Source of the DNA: a bacterium
GTDB lineage: Bacteria; Actinomycetota; Actinomycetes; Actinomycetales; Actinomycetaceae
Length of the DNA stretch: 11,713 nt
Direction: 5' to 3'
NCBI GenBank assembly: GCA_030544165.1
Contig: JAUNRP010000041.1
Span: forward strand, 1 to 11,713
Position numbers and translations under genes: made by a program. Under the pieces are notes generated by a model, which was not told where the DNA came from, searched no databases, and saw only the letters and a program-made list of their open reading frames with translations. Of this stretch, positions 6,560 through 11,713 are shown one piece after another. The first letter of the stretch is position 1; each line of letters opens with the position of its first letter.

Positions 6560-7942
6560 ATGTCCATGAAGAGACTGAGCGCACTGGTGGCTTCGATGGC
6601 GGTGGCGACGCTCCTGGCGTCGTGCGCTCCGGGCGAGGTCATCGACGATTCCACCACCCAGCCCCCGGCAACGGGGACCGGCACGGAGACGGGCGGCGAG
6701 ACGCCTGACGGGGGCCAGACCACCGCCGAGGAGACGGGCGGGAGTGACCCGGCGGACTTCTCCGGCAAGACCCTCAGCTACGTCTACTTCACCGATGGCC
6801 CCGATGAGCAGGCCACCCGTGATCTGATCGCGCAGTTCGAGGAGGAGCACGATGTGACGGTCGAGCTCGAGGTCCTCGCCTACGCGGACCTGGTGACCTC
6901 GGTGCTCAACCGCCTCTCCGGCGGCAACCCGCCCGACGTGGTGCGCCTGACCGCGCTCACGGACTTCCGCAACGACCTGCTGGTGCTCGATGACCACCTC
7001 GGCGCGGACTACATCAACGAGTTCCTCGAGGGCCCCGGGATCGCCGTGACGAACGACGACGGCCAGATGATCGCCGTGCCCTCCGACCTCACCATGAACG
7101 GCCCGTTCATCAACGTGGACCTGTTCAACGAGGCCGGGGTGGAGCTCCCCGATCCCGAGGATCCGTGGACGTGGGAGGAGATGATCGAGGCCGGCACCGC
7201 CATCAAGGAGGCCACCGGGATCCCCTACGCGTTCGCGATGGACAAGTCCGGGCACCGCCTCTCCACGATCCTCTCCCAGTACGGGACCGTGATGGTGGAC
7301 AGCGGCGGCCTCGCCCTGGACACCGCCAAGGCCGCGGAGGCGCTCCAGCCGCTGGTGGACATGATGGCCGCGGATGACATGCCGCGGGACTTCTGGCTCG
7401 GATCCGGCAGCCGCTACGAGGGCGCGAACGAGATCTTCCTGGCCGGAGACACCCCCATCTACCTCTCCGGTAACTGGCAGGTGGGCCAGTTCGCCCAGAA
7501 CGCCGAGTTCGAGTGGACGGTTGCCCCCAACCCCTGCGCCGAGGAGTGCGGCGGGTTCCCCGGCGGCAAGTTCATGGCGGCGTTCAAGGATGCCGCGGAG
7601 CCCGAGCTGGCGGCCGAGTTCATCCGCTTCATGAACACCGCGGAGAGCCAGTCCACCTTCCTCGCCTCGTTCGGCGCGCTGCCCACCCGCGTGGACCTCG
7701 CCGAGTCCGGGGTGGAGTACCCGACCGAGTGGCAGGACGCGCTCGATGTGTTCATCGCCGATCTGAACCGCACCCCCACCAACGGCTACGAGGCCAACGG
7801 AAACCCGGCGTTCTCACCCTCCGCCACGGCGCTCGTGGAGGAGATGTCCGAGGTGGTGGCGGGGAACAAGGACATGGCCACGGCCATGACGGACACCGAG
7901 GCCAAGATCCAGGGGATCCTGGACGAGCTCGGCTCCTGGTGA
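6560..7942 (+). CDS. ABC importer solute-binding lipoprotein (CUT1/UgpB-like)
   Basis: This 460-residue protein captures a sugar, polyol or related solute outside the membrane and delivers it to the two permeases downstream. It begins with a lipoprotein signal peptide: MSMKR, a hydrophobic stretch, then LASC with the lipidated cysteine at residue 22. A Thr/Gly/Glu-rich flexible linker covers about residues 23-68, and the mature fold of the SBP_bac_1 type starts at SYVYFTDGPDEQ. The region NPDVVRL-like (NPPDVVRLTA) and the late GGKFMAAFKDA...AAEFIRFM segment are typical of CUT1 binding proteins. The ATG at 6560 has the best ribosome binding site in the window. The only other cysteines form a CAEEC pair. 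The substrate cannot be read from sequence; glycerol, glycerol-3-phosphate, a glycerophosphodiester or another polyol are favoured by the neighbouring glpD-glpK. Confidence 0.93.
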   Translation: MSMKRLSALVASMAVATLLASCAPGEVIDDSTTQPPATGTGTETGGETPDGGQTTAEETGGSDPADFSGKTLSYVYFTDGPDEQATRDLIAQFEEEHDVTVELEVLAYADLVTSVLNRLSGGNPPDVVRLTALTDFRNDLLVLDDHLGADYINEFLEGPGIAVTNDDGQMIAVPSDLTMNGPFINVDLFNEAGVELPDPEDPWTWEEMIEAGTAIKEATGIPYAFAMDKSGHRLSTILSQYGTVMVDSGGLALDTAKAAEALQPLVDMMAADDMPRDFWLGSGSRYEGANEIFLAGDTPIYLSGNWQVGQFAQNAEFEWTVAPNPCAEECGGFPGGKFMAAFKDAAEPELAAEFIRFMNTAESQSTFLASFGALPTRVDLAESGVEYPTEWQDALDVFIADLNRTPTNGYEANGNPAFSPSATALVEEMSEVVAGNKDMATAMTDTEAKIQGILDELGSW

Positions 7943-7958
7943 TCCTCCGGTAGCCCGA

Positions 7959-8912
7959 ATGTCGAAGGCAACCATCGCCCGGCCGGAGCCTGCGAAGGCC
8001 CCGGCCGGGCGATCCCCCGCGCCGCAGAAGCGCCGCCGCAACGTCCCCTGGACCCTGCGGCTCGCGCCGTACCTGTTCCTCCTGCCGAACATGGCGATCT
8101 TCGGGTTGTTCACCATCTACCCGGCGATCAACGGGGTCAACATCTCCCTGTACGCCTCACCCAACGGGCGCATCTTCCGCTGGGTGGGGATCGGGAACTA
8201 CGAGACCATCCTCTCTGACCCCACGTTCTGGCAGGCGGCCCGGGCCACGGCCATCTACACGGTTGCCTACGTGCTGCTCTCGGTGGTGATCGCCACCCTG
8301 CTCGCCGTGCTCGTGAACTCCCAGGGGTGGGGGAAGACCTTCTTCCGCGGCGTCTTCTTCGTGCCCGTGCTCATCTCTCCCGTGGTGGTGGGCCTCGTGT
8401 GGGGCTGGATCCTGCAGCGGCAGGGCGGCCTCCTGAACACGGCCCTGGGGGCCGTGGGGATCGGGGAGATCCCCTGGCTCATCGATCAGAACTGGGCGCT
8501 CGTGGCGGTGATCGCCGTGGGGGTGTGGATGCAGGCCGGCTTCTACATGCTGATCCTGCTCGCCGGGCTCCAGGGGATCGACCCCTCCCTCTACGAGGCG
8601 GCCCGCATGGACGGCGCCTCCTCCACCAAGCAGTTCACCGCCATCACGATGCCCCTCCTCCAACCCACCATGGTGGTGGTGGTGGTGCTCGGCACGATCC
8701 ACGGCTTCCAGGCCTTCGATTTCATCTTCACCCTCACCGGCGGCGGCCCCACCCGGGCCACCACCCTGATGGTCCAGTACATCTATGACAACGGGTTCGT
8801 CTCCCCGATCCGCTACGGGATCGCCGCCGCCGGCGGCGTGATCCTGTTCGTGGTGATCTTCCTGGTCACGATCCTCAACTACTTCGTCTCCCGCCGAAGG
8901 GAGGCCGTGTGA
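7959..8912 (+). CDS. ABC importer permease, MalF/UgpA-like
   Basis: This 317-residue inner-membrane permease is the first of the heterodimeric channel. A basic, proline/alanine-rich cytoplasmic N-terminus (residues 1-33) precedes about six membrane helices (near 36-56, 96-119, 128-151, 178-203, 237-256 and 286-310). The EAA loop that docks the ATPase reads EAARMDGASSTKQF at 213-226 with MPLLQP at 231-236, close to consensus. It starts 16 bases after the binding-protein stop with no good Shine-Dalgarno sequence, so re-initiation from the upstream gene is likely. A run of five GTG valine codons lies at 8674-8688 within a membrane helix. It ends in a GTGA overlap with the next gene. Confidence 0.94.
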   Translation: MSKATIARPEPAKAPAGRSPAPQKRRRNVPWTLRLAPYLFLLPNMAIFGLFTIYPAINGVNISLYASPNGRIFRWVGIGNYETILSDPTFWQAARATAIYTVAYVLLSVVIATLLAVLVNSQGWGKTFFRGVFFVPVLISPVVVGLVWGWILQRQGGLLNTALGAVGIGEIPWLIDQNWALVAVIAVGVWMQAGFYMLILLAGLQGIDPSLYEAARMDGASSTKQFTAITMPLLQPTMVVVVVLGTIHGFQAFDFIFTLTGGGPTRATTLMVQYIYDNGFVSPIRYGIAAAGGVILFVVIFLVTILNYFVSRRREAV

Positions 8913-9853
8913 GCGCCGCCCCGATGATCCCGCCCACCGATCCCACCAATCCCAGCGCCGATCCCACCAACCCCACCACCGAGGCGCGCATCGACCCGCC
9001 CCCGCCCAGGCGCGCGTGGACCTCCACCCGAGGCCGCGGCCCGGGGGTGGCCGATGTGCTGCGCGTGGTGGTGCTCTCCACGTTCGCCATGATCGCCCTG
9101 ATCCCCGTGGTGTGGACGGTGCTCGGCTCGTTCAAGACCCCCACCGAGCTGGCCCAACGCCCACCGGGGCTGTTCCCGGCCTCCTGGTCGCTGGACAACT
9201 ACACGGCGGCCCTCACCCGGTTCGACTTCGTCACCTACGTGACCAACTCGGTGCTCGTGACCGTGGGCGCCACGGTCCTCACCCTCATCATCAACTCGAT
9301 GGCCGCCTACGCCCTGGCGAAGTACAACTTCCGCGGCCGGGACGCGCTCTTCCTGCTCACGCTGGCCACGATCATGATCCCCCTCCAGGTGATCCTGATC
9401 CCCGTCTACCAGGTGGTGGCCTCGCTCGGCCTGGTCAACAGCCTGTGGGGCATGATCATCCCCGCCGCGGCCACCCCCACCGGGGTGTTCCTGCTGCGGC
9501 AGTACATGCTCTCCATCCCGGATGAGCTCATCGAGGCCGCGCGCGTGGACGGCTCCGGGGAGTTCCGCACCTTCCTCCGGGTGGTCCTCCCGCTGTGCCG
9601 CCCGGCGCTCGCGGTGGTGGCCATCTTCTCGGTGATGTGGCGCTGGAACGATTTCCTGTGGCCCCTGGTGGTGGCCCAGTCCGAGGGCGTCTACACCCTG
9701 CCGGTGGCCCTCGCCCGGTTCAACGCGGAGGAGACGGTGCCGTTCAACCTGATCCTCGCGATGAGCGTGGTCTCCATCATCCCCGTGGTGATCATCTTCC
9801 TGTTCTTCCAGCGGCAGATCGCCACCGGGATCGCCAACACGGGCCTGAAGTAG
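8909..9853 (+). CDS. ABC importer permease, MalG/UgpE-like
   Basis: This 314-residue permease is the second channel subunit. The long polar N-terminus (residues 1-45) contains two DPTNP copies and a run of prolines, then about six membrane helices follow. The first is near 48-70 and the last near 279-300. The ATPase-docking EAA loop is EAARVDGSGEFRTF at 209-222 with LPLCRP at 227-232. The C-terminus, GIANTGLK, is usual for this family. The GTG start overlaps the stop of the previous gene (GTGA) and AGGGAGG lies just upstream at 8898-8904. An in-frame ATG at 8924 is an alternative. No ATPase gene follows, so a shared MsiK/UgpC-like ATPase elsewhere in the genome is needed. Confidence 0.94.
   Translation: MSAAPMIPPTDPTNPSADPTNPTTEARIDPPPPRRAWTSTRGRGPGVADVLRVVVLSTFAMIALIPVVWTVLGSFKTPTELAQRPPGLFPASWSLDNYTAALTRFDFVTYVTNSVLVTVGATVLTLIINSMAAYALAKYNFRGRDALFLLTLATIMIPLQVILIPVYQVVASLGLVNSLWGMIIPAAATPTGVFLLRQYMLSIPDELIEAARVDGSGEFRTFLRVVLPLCRPALAVVAIFSVMWRWNDFLWPLVVAQSEGVYTLPVALARFNAEETVPFNLILAMSVVSIIPVVIIFLFFQRQIATGIANTGLK
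8937..8970 (+). repeat. 13-bp direct repeat coding DPTNP
   Basis: CCGATCCCACCAA occurs exactly at 8937-8949 and 8958-8970. The 21-bp period equals seven codons and gives DPTNPSA-DPTNPTT in the polar N-terminal tail of the second permease, a sign of a small in-frame duplication. Confidence 0.75.
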
Positions 9854-9916
9854 CGGCTGCGCCACCGGCCCCAGCACAGGCTCCACCGCCGGCACAGGCA
9901 TCCCCGCGGCGAGCCG

Positions 9917-9922
9917 TAGGAT
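9917..9922 (+). promoter_or_regulatory. -10 box of a leaderless promoter for argA
   Basis: TAGGAT fits TANNNT and ends seven bases before the ATG at 9930. The surrounding sequence resembles the start of the ATPase gene: a TAG-type box, then GTCCCGC here against GCCCGC there, then ATG. An 8-bp direct repeat GCACAGGC (9874-9881 and 9892-9899) lies just upstream, over the place where a -35 box should be. Confidence 0.5.
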
Positions 9923-9929
9923 GTCCCGC

Positions 9930-10445
9930 ATGATCGTTCGCCCCGCGATGCCCAAGGATGCGCTCGCCATCCGGGACCTCGTGGACCCCTGGGCGAACCA
10001 CGAACGCCACGTCCTCATCCCGCGGGACCTCGTGGGCTACTACGAGGCCATCCAGGAGTTCATGGTGGCGGAGGTGGTGAACCCGCAGACGGGGCACCTG
10101 CAGATCGTGGGTTGCGGGGCGCTCCACGTGATGTGGGAGGACCTCGGCGAGGTCCGCACGCTCGCGGTGGAGCCCAGCTTCCTCCGCAACGGCGTGGGCA
10201 GCGCGATCCTCATCTCCCTGCTGGAGCGGGCGCACGAGTACGGCCTGCAGCGCGTCTTCTGCCTCACGTTCGAGGTGGAGTTCTTCTCCCGCCACGGCTT
10301 CGAGGTCATGGAGGGCCCCGCCGTGGACGCGGACGTCTTCCAGGAGATGCTGCGCTCGCAGGACACGGGGGTGGCCGAGTTCCTGGACCTCGCGCGGGTC
10401 AAGCCGAACACCCTCGGCAACACCCGCATGCTCCTCACCTTCTAG
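9930..10445 (+). CDS. argA: Amino-acid N-acetyltransferase (N-acetylglutamate synthase), ArgA-like
   Basis: This 171-residue GNAT enzyme acetylates glutamate with acetyl-CoA, the first step of arginine synthesis. It resembles the short mycobacterial enzyme Rv2747 rather than the long E. coli ArgA, which carries an extra kinase-like domain. Shared marks, recalled from the family, are LVGYYEAIQEFMVAE (34-48), GCGALHVMWEDLGEVRTLAV (61-80), the acetyl-CoA phosphate loop RNGVGS (86-91), EFFSRHGF (117-124) and the end VAEFLDLARVKPNTLGNTRM (148-167). The second ATG, at 9930, is preferred over the ATG at 9921 because the latter overlaps the -10 box. No other arginine genes are near, and the gene appears to have its own promoter, separate from the ABC operon ending 76 bases upstream. 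Confidence 0.9.
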   Translation: MIVRPAMPKDALAIRDLVDPWANHERHVLIPRDLVGYYEAIQEFMVAEVVNPQTGHLQIVGCGALHVMWEDLGEVRTLAVEPSFLRNGVGSAILISLLERAHEYGLQRVFCLTFEVEFFSRHGFEVMEGPAVDADVFQEMLRSQDTGVAEFLDLARVKPNTLGNTRMLLTF

Positions 10446-10458
10446 GGGTCTTCCCTAG
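10442..10458. terminator. Hairpin between convergent argA and membrane-protein genes
   Basis: CTAGGG at 10442-10447 and CCCTAG at 10453-10458 form a 6-bp stem with a 5-base loop. The stem contains the TAG stop of argA (10443-10445) and the TAG stop of the opposite gene (10457-10455). The two genes are only nine bases apart, so this may act as a shared two-way terminator, although the stem is short and no T run is present. Confidence 0.4.
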
Positions 10459-10895
10459 GCCCCCGACGACGCGGCGAGACCCCGCAGGAGTGACCTCCGC
10501 GCCGCAGTGAGGGCGAACCACGCCTGCGCCCCCACCAGGCCGAACACCACGGCGCCGATCGCCGCATTCGCATCGATCACCAGCCACGCGAGGGCCGTGG
10601 CCACGAGCAGCCCGAGGAGGATCCACGGGAGAGGGGCCAGCGCACTGGCGGTTCCGCGCAGCGCAGCCTCCGGCTCGGTGGTCCGGGAGAGGCGGACGAA
10701 TCCCACCACGCACGCCGCAGCCCCCACCAGCAGCACGGCCTGCGCCACGAGCATGGACACGATCCCCGGCCACACCCGGTCCGCCGAGGGCCACGCCATC
10801 CCCGCCACCGCCGCCTGCAGCACCGCGAGCACGAGGGCGGGCACCACGCACCACAGCAGCGCGGACCTCAGGGCCAGGGTGGGGTGTTCGCTCAC
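10455..10895 (-). CDS. Small four-helix membrane protein, unknown function
   Basis: This 146-residue protein has four predicted membrane helices, near residues 12-34, 44-68, 86-108 and 111-131. A short basic loop (RLSRTTEPEAALR) separates helices 2 and 3, and the tail is basic (AARRSLLRG). No catalytic motif is visible and I do not recognise the family. The GTG at 10895 is chosen because it overlaps the mutY stop as GTGA, implying translation coupled to mutY. The frame stays open further upstream only as a shadow of mutY. Similar small membrane proteins often follow housekeeping genes in actinobacteria without a shared role. Confidence 0.75.
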   Translation of the reverse strand: MSEHPTLALRSALLWCVVPALVLAVLQAAVAGMAWPSADRVWPGIVSMLVAQAVLLVGAAACVVGFVRLSRTTEPEAALRGTASALAPLPWILLGLLVATALAWLVIDANAAIGAVVFGLVGAQAWFALTAARRSLLRGLAASSGA

Positions 10896-11713
10896 CGGCC
10901 CAGAATAGCCGCGCCGCCGAGCCGCACCCGCCCGTCCTCCACGCTCACAAGCCCGTCCGCCTCCAGTCCGGCCAGCGCCCGTTCCCCCTGCCCGACGGCG
11001 CCACCCACCTCTCCCGCCAGGGCGGCCTGGTCCGTGGTGGCCCACTCCAAATCGCGCAGCAGCGCCATGATCCGCCCGCGCGCCTGCCGATCGGTGCCCG
11101 CCCACGCCTGGGACCTGGGCCGCGGGGACTCCGAGGCCGGATATCCGGCGGCCCGCCACCCGCAGAGCTCTGCGAGCGGGCACGCCTCGCAATCAGGACG
11201 CGGGGTGCACACGGTGGCGCCGAGTTCCATGAGGGCCTCGTTCCAGGTGGCGGAGTCCTCGGGACTCGCCGGGAGCGCTCCCTCGGCGCGCTGAGCCTCC
11301 GCCCTCGTTGGTGCAGGGGTGGCCGGCCGCTCCAGGCCGTTCAGCCGGGCGAGTACCCGGCGCACGTTCGTATCGAGGACCGCCGTTCGCTGACGGAAGG
11401 CGAACGCGCGGACGGCAGCCGCCGTGTAGGGGCCCACTCCCGGGAGCGCGAGGAGGGATTCGGGGTCAGCCGGGACCTCGCCGTCGTGAATGGTGGTGAT
11501 TGTGGTGGCGGCGCGTTGGAGGGCCAGGGCCCGGCGCGGGTAGCCGAGGCGGTCCCAGGCGCGCAGGACCTCGGCGGGAGAGGCGGCGGCGAGTGCGGCG
11601 GGGGTGGGCCAGCGGGACATCCACTCGCGCCAGCGGGGGACCACGCGGGCCATGGGCGTCTGCTGGCCCATGACCTCGGAGACCAGGATCGCCCAGGGGT
11701 CCCGGTCCTTCCT
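10892..11713 (-). CDS. mutY: A/G-specific adenine glycosylase MutY (partial, start outside window)
   Basis: MutY removes adenine mispaired with 8-oxoguanine. The frame runs off the right edge, and 273 residues are visible. From the edge inwards there is DPWAILVSEVMGQQTP with the catalytic glutamate, the helix-hairpin-helix LPGVGPYTAAAV, the catalytic aspartate in VLDTNVRRVLARL, and then the iron-sulfur cysteines in CTPRPDCEACPLAELC. The first cysteine spacing is C-x5-C, where C-x6-C is usual. About 90 residues follow, including a winged-helix-like segment (SQAWAGTDRQARGRIMALL onward), as in other actinobacterial MutY proteins that lack the NUDIX-like 8-oxoG domain of E. coli. The internal ATG at 11671 is not the start, because the conserved SEVMGQQT motif straddles it. 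Confidence 0.95.
   Translation of the reverse strand, partial: RKDRDPWAILVSEVMGQQTPMARVVPRWREWMSRWPTPAALAAASPAEVLRAWDRLGYPRRALALQRAATTITTIHDGEVPADPESLLALPGVGPYTAAAVRAFAFRQRTAVLDTNVRRVLARLNGLERPATPAPTRAEAQRAEGALPASPEDSATWNEALMELGATVCTPRPDCEACPLAELCGWRAAGYPASESPRPRSQAWAGTDRQARGRIMALLRDLEWATTDQAALAGEVGGAVGQGERALAGLEADGLVSVEDGRVRLGGAAILGR

Noticed and set aside
8674..8688. Run of five GTG codons, possible slippage repeat
   Set aside because: It codes valines in a membrane helix where such runs are normal; a three-base unit would not shift the frame.
8879..10018. Minus-strand open frame of 379 codons
   Set aside because: It is opposite the second permease; the translation is rich in His, Asp, Gly and Glu as expected from the complement of membrane-protein codons.
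11669..11671. ATG taken as the mutY start
   Set aside because: The frame stays open to the window edge with family-specific residues (DPWAILVSEV) upstream, so the true start is outside the window.

Overview
The window is high-GC, almost fully coding DNA with many GTG starts, 1-4 bp stop/start overlaps and start codons lying 6-7 bases after a TANNNT -10 box (leaderless style). Together with an ArgA of the mycobacterial Rv2747 type and a MutY without a NUDIX-like C-terminal domain, this points to an actinobacterium, probably of the Micrococcales type. The phylum is well supported; the order is a guess.

Layout. Positions 1-63 look like the end of an upstream gene with a repeated basic tail. A stand-alone AAA-type ATPase of unknown role follows (111-1334, +). 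Converging on it from the right is a minus-strand block: glpD (5349-3589), glpK (3592-2075, ATGA overlap with glpD) and a uridine-kinase-like P-loop protein (2059-1364). Divergent from glpD is a SorC-family sugar-sensing regulator (5412-6389, +). After a 170-bp repeat-rich intergenic region comes a CUT1-type ABC importer: lipoprotein solute-binding protein (6560-7942) and two permeases (7959-8912 and 8909-9853). A leaderless argA (9930-10445, +) follows. It converges on a minus-strand pair: mutY (running off the right edge, stop at 10892) and a small four-helix membrane protein (10895-10455), joined by a GTGA overlap.

How the genes work together. The central 8.5 kb reads as a polyol/glycerol catabolic unit. 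The ABC importer brings in a substrate, GlpK phosphorylates glycerol, GlpD oxidises glycerol-3-phosphate to DHAP, and the SorC protein probably senses a phosphorylated sugar or polyol intermediate and controls both divergent arms. A perfect 12-bp palindrome sits between the glpD and sorC starts. No ATPase subunit for the importer and no glpF facilitator are present, so the importer probably borrows a shared MsiK/UgpC-type ATPase and may itself be the entry route for glycerol or a glycerol-containing compound. That substrate is inferred from context.

No phage, IS element, CRISPR array, tRNA or rRNA was seen. I found no clearly new multi-gene system. The best leads are the transporter's substrate, the operator candidates, the orphan ATPase, and small oddities in MutY and the uridine-kinase-like gene.
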